This document shows, piece after piece, positions 24,393-35,780 of a stretch of DNA of 64,000 bases; the first letter of the stretch is position 1, and each line of letters begins with the position of its first letter. Below the pieces are notes generated by a model. It saw nothing but the letters and a program-made list of their open reading frames with translations, did no database searches and had not been told where the DNA came from. The stretch is from Heterobasidion occidentale. Taxonomy: Eukaryota; Basidiomycota; Agaricomycetes; Russulales; Bondarzewiaceae. Location: NCBI GenBank assembly GCA_039111635.1, contig JBCAQO010000002.1, positions 3,410,001 to 3,474,000 on the forward strand, read 5' to 3'. The translations under genes and the position numbers were made by a program.

Positions 24393-26710
24393 ATGGCCTT
24401 GTCGACAATGTCTGCCCCAACGCTGCGCGCCGCAAGTGCTTCCAAGGTTTCGCCATGTCTCTCCTTCACTCGTTCGCGCTCGACGGCTGCCTCGAGCACG
24501 TCATATTTGGACGCGAGGTCGAGAGTAAAAGAGCACGCCCGTAATATCAGTCGTTCCTCTGTTCAGAATGCTGTTGTCTCCCCGGCTGTGTAAGTCGATT
24601 TTACAATCTTTGTGTGACCCCTAACTTCATCTTGACTCATTTTTAGGCGTCCTGCCCCCGCACCAGGATTCCAGCAACTGCCCACAAAAAACAATGTCCC
24701 AAATCCACCTCCTACCCTCGGGACTCAGACAAATGCCCCTCTGGACCATTCGTTCGTCGGTCTTTCTGGAGGCCAGATCTTCCACGAGATGATGCTCCGT
24801 CACGATGTCAAGCACATCTTCGGTTACCCCGGCGGGGCGATCCTCCCCGTCTTCGATGCGATCTACAATTCGGAACACTTCGAGTTCGTCCTTCCACGGC
24901 ACGAGCAGGGCGCAGGACACATGGCGGAAGGGTACGCTCGCGTATCCGGCAAGCCTGGTGTCATTCTCGTGACCTCGGGTCCTGGTGCGACGAATGTCGT
25001 CACACCGATGCAGGACGCCATGAGCGATGGTGTACCTCTGGTGGTGTTCTGCGGGCAGGTAGCAACTTCTGCGATCGGTTCGGACGCCTTCCAGGAGGCC
25101 GACATCGTTGGCATTTCGCGAAGCTGCACGAAGTGGAATGTAATGGTCAAGGATATCTCGGAGCTTCCCCGGCGCATCAACGAAGCGTTCAAGATTGCTA
25201 CTTCAGGCCGCCCTGGCCCCGTCCTTGTCGACCTTCCTAAGGACGTCACTGCAGGCATCCTCCGTCAGGCGCTGCCATTCAAGGCGACCACTCCCGGCTC
25301 TGCTCTCGGCCTTCCCTCTAATCCTTTGAACTCTCCTCTGGCTCCCTCGGACATCGAGCTCATAAGGCAAGCTGCGGACCTCATCAATCAAGCCAAGCGG
25401 CCCATCATCTACGCCGGCAACGGTGTTCTACAGTCGGAGCTGGGCCCGAAGTTCTTGACGCAGCTGGCCAAGGAGGGGAACATCCCCGTTACGACGACTC
25501 TCCAAGGTCTCGGAGCCTATGACGAGACGGACGAGAAGAGTCTGCATATGCTCGGTATGCACGGTAGCGCATACGCCAACATAGCGATGCAGGAGGCGGA
25601 TGTCATCATCGCTCTTGGTGCTCGTTTTGATGATCGTGTGACCGGAAAAGTCGACACCTTCGCCCCAGCGGCTCGCGCCGCAGCCGCTCAGGGTCGGGGC
25701 GGTATCATCCACTTCGAGGTCCAGCCCAAAAACATCAACAAGGTCGTCGAAGCGTCCATCCCCATTCTTGGCGACGTCACGTCGAACCTGTCTGCTCTTC
25801 TTCCCATGATCAAGTACTCGGAGCGCGCGCCGTGGTTCAAGGATATCAAATCATGGAAGGAGAAGTATCCGTTCACGTATATCAAGAGCAAGCCGGAGAA
25901 TGGTGAAAAGATGAAGCCTCAGGAGGTCATCGAGGAGCTGGACAGACAAACCCAAGCATACAAGGACAATGTCGTCATCTCTACTGGTGTTGGTCAACAT
26001 CAAATGTGGGCGGCGCAACACTTCAGATGGCGTCACCCACGTTCGATGGTCACCTCAGGAGGATTGGGGGTCCGTTTTTCTATCGTCATCGTCAGATTTC
26101 TTCGTGCTTACATTTTTTTCCCGCAGACTATGGGCTTTGGTCTCCCATCTGCCATTGGCGCGAAGGTGGCTGCACCAGAGAAGACTGTGGTTGACATCGA
26201 TGGCGACGCCTCGTTCAGTATGACTGCAATGGAGTTGGCCACGGCATCACAGTTCAATATCGGGTGAAGGTCATGGTGCTCAACAACGAATTCCAAGGCA
26301 TGGTTCTCCAATGGCAAGGTATGGATTATCTACTGCTCTCCTAACGGAACGTTGAGGCTCATGGTATTGTTCAATAGATCTGTTCTATGAACATCGCTAC
26401 TCACACACACGCATGACGAACCCCGATTTCGTCATGTTGGCAAAGGCTATGGGCGTACATGCTATTCGTGTGAACAACGCGAGTGAACTGCCAGCCAAGA
26501 TGAAGGAGTTTTTGGAATACGATGGCAGCCGGCCGGTATGATGGAGTGTGTGGTGGAGACGAACGAGCATGTGTTCCCCATGGTAAGGGACCTTTACGAT
26601 GGTCGATGGTCGTATATACTAACGTCAAAATCTGCGCACAGGTCCCTGCAGGCAAAGCTCTGCACGAGCAAATCCTGCACCCATCCCTCACATCAAAAAC
26701 GAAGGCGTAG
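24393..26710 (+). CDS. ILV2: Acetolactate synthase catalytic subunit (ILV2)
   Basis: ThDP-dependent enzyme making acetolactate/acetohydroxybutyrate, first step of branched-chain amino acid synthesis, in mitochondria. Exon 1 (ATG 24393) encodes a Ser/Ala/Arg-rich transit peptide. The core shows FGYPGGAILPVFDAIY, the catalytic-Glu segment PRHEQGAGHMAEGYARVSGK, SGPGATNVVTPMQDAMSDG, ALGARFDDRVTGK, and the ThDP/Mg motif GDASFSMTAMELATASQFNI followed by KVMVLNNEFQGMVLQWQ. The C-terminus is spliced to VPAGKALHEQILHPSL, ending at TAG 26708-26710. Two single-base gaps break the frame: at GGG 26262-26264 (expected NIGVKVMV) and at 26535-26538 (expected SRPVMMECVVETNEHVF). For a gene needed for prototrophy, sequencing deletions are the likelier cause. 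Ala replaces the usual Pro in GQVATSAIGSDAFQEAD. Confidence 0.95.
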
Positions 26711-27061
26711 GCTCTGGCCAGCGTCCCTCTTTCTTGTATCTGGCTGTGCTATATCTTCGTCTCTATTGCATACATACGGCACTATCCATTCATCCACGGC
26801 ATTCTTATTGTTCTCTGCTGCCCGCCTATATTTTTTACTGACATGGGAGAAAACGCTGGTACGGGGGGAACTCTGACCGGTTTGTATCTGTATATCTACA
26901 AACACTTTCGTTGCGTGAATGAAATCTGGAGATATGAGACTCAGGTTGTCAGGAGTCTTGTGCAGACCACGTGAGTGCACGCGATTGTTTACCGTTCCCA
27001 CGGCAGGTCATCGCGTTCTTCGACGTCGACGCGACCGCCACACGCATCTTGTCATCTTGTC
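26711..27061. other. ILV2-CENP-C intergenic region
   Basis: About 350 bp between two genes on the same strand, serving as ILV2 terminator and CENP-C promoter. It contains a CACGTG at 26969-26974, about 90 bp upstream of the CENP-C ATG. No gene was seen. Confidence 0.45.
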
Positions 27062-29106
27062 ATGCCTACCGCCCGCAAGAGTCTCGGTACATCGAGACGG
27101 TCATCAGTTTCCGGAAGGATCCATCTACCCTATCGACGCGATGATCTCGAACGTGGAAAGAAGACAGGCATGGCCATCAGGATGGTGGATCATAAATCGG
27201 ATGACTTTGAGTCGTTTCCAGCACTTTTGGGCCAGGCGGATATCAAGACACCGCCCCGCGTAAGGAAGAAGAAGAAGAGCGTTTTACAGCAAGACTTTGA
27301 CGATGTGGACGGGGAGATGTCGATGGAGCTCGACGACAGTGGCTTGGGTGAGTGCAAGCCTTCTTACCGCTGGCTAATGTTATTTCGGCGCTGAGCGTAT
27401 GTAGTGGACACTGGGAGTGCGAATGCATATTTTGCGAATGCGCGGCACCTCGTGCCACCTTCTAGCGTTGCCCGTGCGGGAACCTCGTCCCGTCCCGTCC
27501 CCCGCGTCTCCGATTTCGATTTCGACAGCATTCCCTCCCCTCGCCCCCGCTCGTCCACCTCACACGCCAGACGATCTTCCGTCCACAATGGATCGTCTGC
27601 GGGACCGTCACATCTATCGCATTCGACGATTGCAGAGTATGATGATGATGTGCTGATGGCCGATGATCTGGGCGATGATGACGACGACGACGACGACGAT
27701 TTTGGCGGTGGCTTTGAACCGTTTGACGAGCCGCCGCTAGCCAATGGTCGTCGCGAGTCTCATGCGCCCCCGGTTACCCCGAGGCGCACAAGTTTTACTC
27801 AGATTGGCCGGGAAAGCTACGAAGACGAGGATGAGAATATGGATCTTGAGGAGCGGCCGGTTACCGCATCAAATCGTTCGTCGTTCAAGGGTAAAGGTCG
27901 TGCTATCAGCGACAATGACGACGAATTGAACTTGGTTGAGGATGATATCGGGGAAGGCTTGAATGATATCGAGAACCAGCATTTCTCTGACGAGCAGGAG
28001 CCGGAACATGAGGATGAGCGGGAGCAGGGGCCAGGACCTTCAAAGAAGATGAAGAAACCAAAGAACGAGCAGCCAAAGAAACCTCGGGAACGAAAGAAGA
28101 AAGAAATCATCCCAATAGCGCGTAAGCTTCTGATGTTCTTTGCTGCACGAGCTTCCCAGTCTTACATATCCCATCAAGCTTCCCCAGAGAATACAACTGG
28201 CTTACGGCGCGGCACACGCATGCGATACGCGCCTCTCGAATGGTGGCGCCAAGAAAAGGTTGTTTACGGACGGCGAGACGGTGGCAAATCGTTCGTGCCA
28301 TCTATCAAGGAGATCTTGCGGTATCCCAAAGAGCCTCCGAAGCCTCTTGGTATCGCAGGTAAGAAGTATAAGCGATCCTCTGCGCCACGAAGCAAAAGCA
28401 AGACGGTCGATGAAGATGCTGTTCTGGTGTACAATCCTGAAGAAGGCTGGGATAGTGGAACTAAAGAATTTGGCGTTATCAGGGATTATATCACCGGCCA
28501 GGAAATCACCAGGCGTGAGTCTTATATGTCCACCTCCTCATCCGCTATCATGTAAGCTCACTTATATCGTGCAGGGGTTGCCTATCCGTCACATCGTCTT
28601 TTGTACAAGACTGCGATGAGCAAGGAATTCTACTTCCAGAAGATCTTCAGCGATGCGGAATATGCTGCCGCTGGCCAATTGATGATCCCTGCAAAAGGGC
28701 ACAAACCAAGCAAAACGACGAACGACAACACTTACGTAAGTCCCTGCCTCCTACATTTTGTGGAAGCCCCCAGCGCTAAGAAATCACGACGTAGATATTC
28801 TATGTCATCGAGGGTGCTGTCACGTTTAAGGTACACGAGTCGTCCTACATCCTGTGCTCTGGAGGTTCGATCATGGTTCCGCGCGGAAATACCTACTTCA
28901 TCGAGAACATCTCGGATCGAGAGGCAAGGCTGTTCTTCGCGCAGGCGCGGCGTGTTACCGCGGATGATGAACCTATGCCGACGGTGCAGTCTCCCCCGCC
29001 TGCGTTGAGACGTTCGAGCAGCGTCGGTGGATCGACCTCAGCACGCCGATCGACGAGCGGAGGACCAGGAAAGAAGAGGAGGAGGGCCTCATCGCCTCAG
29101 CCATGA
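27062..29106 (+). CDS. MIF2: Inner kinetochore protein CENP-C / Mif2
   Basis: Links CENP-A nucleosomes to the outer kinetochore. It starts at ATG 27062 (MPTARKSLGTSRRSS; the Mis12-binding N-terminus is short and basic). A long disordered middle has a run of nine Asp encoded by GAC/GAT repeats (27675-27702) and a Lys-rich segment KKMKKPKNEQPKKPRERKKK. The CENP-C nucleosome-binding motif is GLRRGTRMRYAPLEWWR, with the conserved Arg and the aromatic pair. The C-terminal cupin dimerisation domain runs from KEFYFQKIFSDAEYAAAGQL through IFYVIEGAVTFKVHESSYIL and GGSIMVPRGNTYFIENIS. A basic tail ends at TGA 29104-29106. About five introns; the one near 28122-28191 is readable through, so it could be retained without a frame break. 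Confidence 0.95.
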
Positions 29107-29822
29107 CCGGTCGCTCAAGGCGCTTGGCTGACGATCCGCCTGCCTCCTAGTAAGTCTCTTCCATATTTGTCTGGGTGTTTATCATACTTGTGTGTGTTTC
29201 TCCAATCCATATTATTGACACTTCGGTTTACGCCTATTTATATCTGACGTGAGGATCGGATAAGTGGGGTAGATGAAGTTTCCATTTCAACAAGGTAGCG
29301 TATCCTGGTGATTCCCCCCATCTGTAGTACTAGTTTCAATTATGCTTGTATCACTATCTTGTACGCTAAGGCCACTTTCAACGGCTCCATCACACAGTAT
29401 ATACTGCTAAGTGTCATATATGAACCAGGAGTCACGATCTTGTGAGTTGACTTTGCATGAGAAGTTTTGGAAGGCCATTGATCGACTCAAGATTTCCTTT
29501 TCAATCTAAGATTTTCGACCTTGGTGACGCATAGGTCATATCTAAAAGACTTATGTTGTTTGCCGCGGAGCGCCTGTTGTTCAAACTATCGGGAAGACAC
29601 ACCCCAGATTCATTTTCCTGACCGATTGAGCTACTAGTTCTTCTACCATCTCGTAAGTGGTGGCATGCTTCTTGAGGAGGTTCAATGTCAGAGTCGCCGC
29701 CGCTTCTTAAGTCAGTGCTTCGTGGTAGCCAACTCAGCTTGCCATTGAAATTCTCAATACTGCTGGATTCCGATGACTTCGATGTCAACACGTAGCAAAT
29801 AACCAAAGTGAACAAAGACAGA
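29107..29822. other. Intergenic region between convergent genes
   Basis: About 715 bp separating the 3' ends of CENP-C and the kinase-like gene. A leftward open frame here (29501-29926) contains one hydrophobic segment (LALSLSLFTLVICYVLTS-like) and could be an alternative 3' exon of the kinase-like gene, but nothing confirms it. Confidence 0.4.
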
Positions 29823-30648
29823 CTAAGCGCGGGAGCGAGGGGACTTGGATGTGACATGATCGCCGAACTTGGACTCACATCTATAAAGCTCGGCGCAGTC
29901 CACGGACGACCTACTCCACCTAGCACTATTATTGTCCTTCACAAAGGGTGTGCCACCCAAACAATTATGCATTGTGGCTTGTGAGAAGTCGACTATGAGC
30001 ACGGACTGGCCCTGCATAACGAAGTGATGATAGTCATCCAAATTCCGGTGTACGATCCCGACGGAGTGCAGCTCGCAAATCGCCATCATGATCCGACGAC
30101 TATCGAAAGAGGGTTCGTAAGATGCGGAAGTACGAGAACGTAAAAGAGGCTTACTTGAGTTCCTGCCTTTGTTGCCAATTGTTTCTCTTAATTCCTTTCA
30201 GAAATGCTGCCCCGACGCACAGGTCTAGCACCAGACACCCGACCAGCTTGCCGCCCTCTTCCGCGCTGAAGAACCCGTGGCAGCGCGGCACGGCAATGCC
30301 ACCAAGACTCCGCAGCGCATGGCTGTAGAAACGGTACTCCCGCTCAAGCGCGTAATACTCCTCGGCGTCATAAGCCATCTTGATGCAGCACCGTTCTGGG
30401 AACTCGTGCTGTGGACCGTCGAAGGTGAACGTTGCAGCGTAGACCCGAGGCGATTGAATGGCGACTGGGCCCGTCAGCTTCGTTGCGAGTATACAAGAAC
30501 CCCCAAGGCGACAGTCGATCTTGGCTTTGGCATGGATGGGCTTGCCGGATAAGGATAGTTCGATCAGATGGTGAGGGGCCTGAGAGCGACACCTGTCAAA
30601 TTCAAGGTCGAGAGTATTGGTGATCATCGTCGCGAGATCCTGAGGCAT
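29823..30648 (-). CDS. Protein kinase-like fold protein, possible pseudokinase
   Basis: Two exons read leftward from ATG 30648, joined by an intron of about 55 bp (GTAAGC...GATAG) with frame kept. Kinase-fold landmarks in order: a candidate ATP-anchoring Lys in CCIKMAYDAEEYYALEREYR with the partner Glu; a hinge-like GCLVLDLC; a catalytic-loop equivalent GIVHRNLDDYHHFV; and a metal-binding equivalent VLIVDFSQATMHNC in place of DFG. The catalytic loop reads HRN where active kinases have HRD, so the base Asp is Asn, although two Asp follow. This resembles the large, poorly studied group of short basidiomycete kinase-like proteins. The length of about 257 residues is consistent with that group. 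Catalytic status is unknown; the exact C-terminus is uncertain. Confidence 0.65.
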
Positions 30649-31599
30649 TGCGACTGAGAGGCGGCGGGGCTAAGTGGACAGATGAATCGGACAGGGAGGT
30701 CGGAGGTGGCATCTTGCAGCACTTATAACCATAGGCAATGCATGAGTGCGTGCTTGAGTCGCGAGCCACCTGCGTATTGTGGCTTTGAGTCAGAGAGTCT
30801 CCCCTGCCGCCGCATCAATGTCTTGATGAAGCCATTTGCCCTCCATATAGCCCCCGTAAAGCCCTCTCAATCCAACGGCCAGTATTTAGAAATTGTGGAG
30901 AAAGGAACGTCTGCCGGGCCTAACGACGACAGATAACTGAGACTGTATCTGATCCAAGGCTGAGACACGAGTATCCACGAAGTTTGTTCGGATGCGAGCA
31001 GACTTGAAATTTTGGGAAGACGGCCGCTGAAGGGCGCGTGGACGAAAGTCGATAGTGAGTCTGTGAGGTGAGTAGAGGGGGGAGAGAAGGGGCAAGCCTG
31101 ACGATGTCACAAAGCGACGCGGAGCTCGCTGGGTCTGGAGGTCGGTTGCGAATCAAATTGGCCTGACCGCCTCGTGCCGCCTCCGCTAACATTGTCACCG
31201 TCAAGGGCCTGCAACATACCCACCACTTGCTTCTGAATCGTCGAGCTGAGCCTCGTACTTCCTCTTCATCTGCAGGCTTGATGGTAGACGAACGGCGTGG
31301 GCTTGTGGGTTCCGGATTCAGGCTGGCGCTCAGACGTTTCGCACATATGTTCTGTCAAAGACGGTCATTTTCCGTGCTGCGGTCCTCCATTGTTGATTGT
31401 TCGACAGTCATCCCCTGCTCTCGCCTTGAGCAAGCGATCTTGCACATCTGCCGACGCTCGCTCGAGTGCAGGTGCTCCAAATGCCCGCGTCGTGCGCCAC
31501 GCAAATTGGTGGGCTCGGATGCCCTGGCCACCCTCATCGTGCTGCGAGGATTGATGGGCTTGCGTTCAACCGATTCCTGAGGGGGCTGGATACGCTAGA
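30649..31599. other. Region without a supported gene, 0.95 kb
   Basis: Open frames of 60-117 codons exist on both strands, but their translations are Arg/Ser-rich and unconserved. It is bounded on the right by the first copy of the tandem duplication. Confidence 0.4.
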
Positions 31600-32225
31600 G
31601 AGCATGGCCTCACCAAAATTTGGATACGCATTTGAGCGGATCCCCTTCGTGACCGAGCTCAATGCACAACCCGCTGGCGAGATGCGGTCCATTGGCACCG
31701 AGGGGTCAAATTGTGGGGCGGGTTTATTCGCGCAGTGTGGAGATCGAACTTTTGGTATGTTTTCTGCTATATTTTTCAGTTGGACATTTGATCCTAGGCC
31801 TTCGACGACTTGGATTTGTCAGAGCAAAAGGCTCCATTATTTGGTGCGCCTTCTTTTCTCTAGTTCTGTTTTATATTCTGGGTCTTGAAGAGGCCTATGC
31901 TTGAGGGTGGTTGTATGCGTTGCGCTCTGTCAGTTCGTTGGGACCATCGCGCCGCGACTAGGTCGTGCAGGCTTAGGCTTGAAGCTTGAAGCTTGAAATT
32001 TCCTGTATTGCCTAGTAATGGCATGGGCGGCGTAAAACGCCAGCACATCACACTGTTGATGCTTTGATTCAGCGCAATTGTCATAGGGTGTTGGGAGTCG
32101 ACTAAAGACACCTGCCTTCGCTATTGCGGCGTCTTGATCTTGTGACGATGTGACATAGCGGGTCACGCTAGTCACGTTAGTGGGCGTGGACTTGGTCGTC
32201 TGCGAGCACAGTTGTGCAGCCTGGT
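31600..32225 (+). repeat. Direct repeat, copy 1 of diverged tandem duplication
   Basis: Aligns by eye with 35187-35780. Shared blocks in the same order include a GCATGGCCTCACCA start, GGTGCGCCTTC, TGTATGCGTTGCGCTCT (31912 versus 35475), GCTTAGGCTTGAAGCTT, AGTCACGTTAGT and GGTCGTCT. The offset is constant at about 3.56 kb. Substitutions and small indels are frequent, so the duplication is old. It lies upstream of the first paralogous gene (33218). Confidence 0.75.
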
Positions 32226-32609
32226 GTGGTTCTGGGAAGTCAGGGATGACAGGATGGGGAGGAGGCTGATAACAGACTCTTGGGCACGACCAAGGGATTT
32301 TTCCTTTGGAAGCACAGCCAATTGGTATCATAAACGCTTCACTGCACATGCCAGGCTGCACCATAGATTGAAAATGGACTGTGGATGGAGAGTCCTGCAA
32401 GGCATCTGCAGGGAAGTCTAAATGCACATGTGTCCTTTCAATGGAGGGATGAGGGGGGACGATGTACTTGCGTTCACCTTGACAAAGATGAAGTCTGATT
32501 GTGCAGGCCTTGGTCTGTGCATCTTCATCTGACAGAAACTCCCAACCTCTTTTTGTGACGTCGAGCTCGTAGCTTGGGCTGTTACTCACCAAAATCGCTC
32601 TCCAGACAT
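31930..32609 (-). CDS. Possible small gene on the opposite strand of repeat copy 1
   Basis: A 220-codon frame open on the minus strand (to a stop at 31930-31932) lacks its own ATG. Upstream, ATG 32609 encodes MSGERF directly followed by a strong donor GTGAGT, which could splice into it. The translation has a protein-like, Pro-rich middle (PSIERTHVHLDFPADALQDS). No family was recognised. In repeat copy 2 the equivalent frame is broken, so this may be a relic or chance. Confidence 0.2.
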
Positions 32610-32962
32610 ACCAAGAATTTCAGATGCGAACAGCATCCGCCTTCATCTGCCGAATATAATCCTCGAGCCGGTTTCCTATGATGCGGAGCGCTTTTGCTTA
32701 GTCCCGCATTTAGAGAATCTTTTGGATACTAGGAGCAAGCACTAATCGAGGAAACCCGTTCAAGCGGAAGCATTTCGACGAAGATGGAAGCGGATCGCGC
32801 AGGCGGGAGGGTAATCTCGCGCGCGTCAAGGTCGGTACCGTCGTCCCGACGCGACTCGAACACCGCTTGATCGTGGGTGGCTCCTTCGCCCAAATTGGAT
32901 GCGGGGACCCCTCATGGCGCGGTGCACGGTCTCGAGGGCGATTCTCGCCAGGTGCTTGCCGA

Positions 32963-32988
32963 CCCCATTCACTTGTGCGTTATATAAG
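32963..32988 (+). promoter_or_regulatory. Core promoter of paralogue A: 13-bp element plus TATA box
   Basis: CCCCATTCACTTG at 32963-32975, then a 5-bp spacer, then TATATAAG at 32981-32988, 237 bp before the ATG of paralogue A and followed by a strongly C/T-rich leader. The same 13 bp with the same 5-bp spacer and a TATA-like TACTTAAAG occurs at 36659-36685 before paralogue B. Confidence 0.6.
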
Positions 32989-33217
32989 GGCAGGGCGCCC
33001 TGTTTCTTTTACTTTGCGCCCCCTTTGCGTCCTTCTCTTCTCTCTCTTGCTCTTCCTCGCTTTCTTCGTCTCCTCTGCTCCTGCCCTCCTCCGCCCCACA
33101 CCCTCTTTTCCATTTTGTTGTCCACCCCTCGTTCTTTATACACACAATACACTATTAGCGGGCCCGGCTTGCCGAATGCCTAGCGTGAACCCGCCCTTCC
33201 CATCCTTCACCCTTGTT

Positions 33218-33856
33218 ATGTCCAACAATATGGGCAATCCGGCAGATACGTCGCGTCTACCGGCGTACCGTGCCTCGCACCTCGGACGATTTCACCCATA
33301 TCCTCGTGCACACCCTTCCTACCACGAAAACCATATGGTACGCGCTCGCGTTCCATCTTCTCGCGCGTTTCTCTGCACAGCTGAACGCTCACGAGTCGTT
33401 TCCTCCATGTGTGTGTGGGTGCGATTTGCAGACGACTGTCGACTATCGGTACAGCGATCCGCCGATTTTCCAGCCCCAGCCGCGCTCGAGCTTCGCTCTG
33501 GTGAGCTCAGATTTTGTATTCCTCCGTCCCTTTTTGTGCGGTTATTTGATCGAGTGCCCAACGTTTGATTGGCAGCCGGCGATCATCATCGAGGATTGTG
33601 ACATCAAAATAGAAGCGGAGTCCGACGACGCAGACACAGCCGTCGACCGCCGCAGCAGGCTCAATCTGAAAACCTTGAGCGAATATGTCTTCGTGAGCCG
33701 CGAGGTTTCAACCTTTGCTCACACCTGTGCTCATTTTTTTCATACGGGGGATCGTTGAATTCGCAGGCATTCGCCGTGGCCGTGCAGCGCAAATGCCGCC
33801 GCGCGATTGCCGTGAAGAGGATGGAAGACGAACTCCAGTTTGATCTCCTCAACTGA
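33218..33856 (+). CDS. Small paralogous protein A, unknown family
   Basis: Four exons: 33218-33337, 33432-33500, 33576-33692 and 33767-33856, with GT-AG introns all in phase 0, giving 131 residues. Each exon aligns with the matching exon of the gene at 36755. Exon 1 is basic, with HPYPR, ending in NHM at the splice site. Exon 2 ends in ...FAL. Exon 3 is acidic (IIIEDCDIKIEAESDDADTA) with VDRR. Exon 4 is AFAVAVQRKCRR followed by a longer tail ending FDLLN. No signal peptide or transmembrane helix. I recognise no domain. The 3' exon border of exon 2 was chosen over an earlier AG because it matches the paralogue. Confidence 0.65.
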
Positions 33857-35186
33857 TTGAATCGTTCGTTTTTCGTCCATTTCTTGACGCAGGGGCAAAC
33901 TTCTTCTTGAGGAGGCTGAGTCTCACAATTGCTGCTGGGACGGCACCCGCGTTCTCATCTTATCCATGGCCAACACGAAGATGTCGCGTTTGGATTACAG
34001 TTTCGAGTTCTTGAGTGATCTTGCGTCCAGTCATTGAGTTGTATATATATGATCTAACACCATGTTAGTAGAGTCGAGCAGGTGACTCCGTACTGTATTA
34101 TAGTCGTATCTTTTGTCCTTGAACTTGCTCTGAAATCTATGCTGTCGTTGTCTTTATCCTTATCGTCCTTGAATGATATCAAGGCAGTTGAATCTTGTTT
34201 GTTTGGGAGATTGCTTGAGCTTCGTCTCGTCCGATGAGGTTGAAGCAGGCAACTCTATTCGAAACTAGCACAACAGATAACGGTGCGCTGAAATCCCCTC
34301 GGTGTCTCGGGGTAGCCAACTCCCTACCCCTTGCGACCTAGTCGTTGGGATTGTATAGTACGTATGGGCGAAAGCGCCGCGGATTCGAGCGGATCTATCT
34401 GAAGGGACTGTGAAGGCTGGCTAGGTCAATCGACACCTAGGACGGAGAAATTGAATTCTGTCGGGAAACACAGTATTTCGACCAGAGAGCGAAGCATTAG
34501 ATTGGGTGATTAGCGACTGGATGAATTTCCGCACACGGCCCAACGTGCGCAAGGTTGACTCGGACGTGGACAGATGGTGTTGGGCGAGCCGTGCGGAGAG
34601 ACGGCTGCGATGAGTCTGGAATCAACACTCTGACGTATGGAGCGGGCACGGTGGTGGTCTCTGAAGCAAGGAGGGCGAGGCTGCCAGTCGTCTCAGTTCT
34701 GAAACGACAATTGAAAGAATACCTCGCCGTTTTTGAGCTCTCCCAACCACCAGCCTCGGCGAGGAGTTGCAGCTTTGAGGTTCATCTGCACATCGACGCG
34801 GTGGGAATTTGACAACCAGGGCGAGTATACTCGAAGGCAGCGGGGGTAATAGACTGGTAATAGACAAGAGAATCTTGGGCTGAAAGGCTACCAGCATGAC
34901 AATCACGATGTTCCATGCAGGCCAAAGCTGCTCGTGAAGGACGAATGGTGAGTACAGTGTGGTTTAGATGAAGGACGTGGAGAGGCTGACTGGGCGGCCC
35001 GCGCGCGCCGTGGGCGCCTATGTGATGCGTTTGCGCACCTGCCGTCTTGGACGGCCAGCACTGGACCCAGCTACGGGCGGCTAATTTGCTGCACGCACAC
35101 ACGGCCGTCCAAGACGGCCACAAACGAGACAGCTCTCGTCAAAAAAAAAGTCTTCGCGCTGCAAATGTCACAATCGGTTTCTAGAT
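33857..35186. other. Spacer between the two duplicated units
   Basis: About 1.3 kb with no supported gene; the 60-110 codon frames present are not conserved between the copies. It contains the inverted-repeat structure at 35041-35118 close to its right end and an A9 run just after it (35137-35150 region). Confidence 0.45.
35041..35118. repeat. Inverted repeat with self-palindromic arms
   Basis: Two 16-bp arms, GCCGTCTTGGACGGCC at 35041-35056 and its exact reverse complement at 35103-35118, enclose 46 bp. Each arm is itself a palindrome (GCCGTC-TTG-GACGGC), so four GCCGTC half-sites are present. A poly-A run follows. It lies immediately left of repeat copy 2. It could be a MITE-like remnant or a protein-binding array. 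Confidence 0.6.
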
Positions 35187-35780
35187 GGCATGGCCTCACC
35201 ATCATTCGGACACACATTCCAGCGGCCTCCTCCGTTGTCGAATCGAGGGAGAACTCAAGAGTTGAATGTTCACAGGTAGTGGGCCGTTCTCATAGAGGAG
35301 CCCAAGAATTGGGGTTTTCTTTGCTATACTACTCAGCTAGACTTTTGATTCTAGGTTTTAATTGAGCCGGTGATGATTCGGGGGCTCGGTCTCATCAGAG
35401 TGTCAAGCTCAGTATTCGGTGCGCCTTCATTTCTCTTGTTCTTCTCTGGATTTTGGTTTTTTGGGGAGGATGGGTGTATGCGTTGCGCTCTTCGAGTCCG
35501 TTGGAACTATCACACTGTGACGACGTTGTGCGTGCTTAGGCTTGAAGCTTGTGCATTTCCCAATGATGGGTGGCTGCAGATGCACGCTCATCGCACTGTT
35601 GGTGCTTTGGTTCAGTCCAAATGTTTTTCGTGATGGAAGGTTGATGGAAGTCGACGAGACACACCAGCTCGTGACGCGTGACCCCTGATAATGACGTGAC
35701 ACATTAAAGTCACGTTAGTCACACTGCGGCCGTCGGCTTGGTCGTCTTGATGCGCAATCTGTGTAATTCGCAGACTGTTG
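35187..35780 (+). repeat. Direct repeat, copy 2 of diverged tandem duplication
   Basis: Partner of 31600-32225, in the same orientation at an offset of about 3.56 kb. Shared blocks are in the same order; the sequence is clearly related but heavily substituted. It lies upstream of the second paralogous gene (36755). Confidence 0.75.

Noticed and set aside
26975..27061. In-frame N-terminal extension of CENP-C
   Set aside because: It begins at a non-ATG codon and its sequence is unlike CENP-C; the first ATG in frame is 27062.
27660..27705. GAC/GAT trinucleotide run as an unstable non-coding microsatellite
   Set aside because: It lies in frame inside CENP-C and encodes a poly-Asp stretch, which is typical of the disordered acidic region of this protein.
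31600..35780. Direct repeats interpreted as long terminal repeats of a retrotransposon
   Set aside because: No reverse transcriptase, integrase, primer-binding site or TG...CA ends lie between them. The similarity continues in order into the two paralogous genes, which fits tandem duplication instead.
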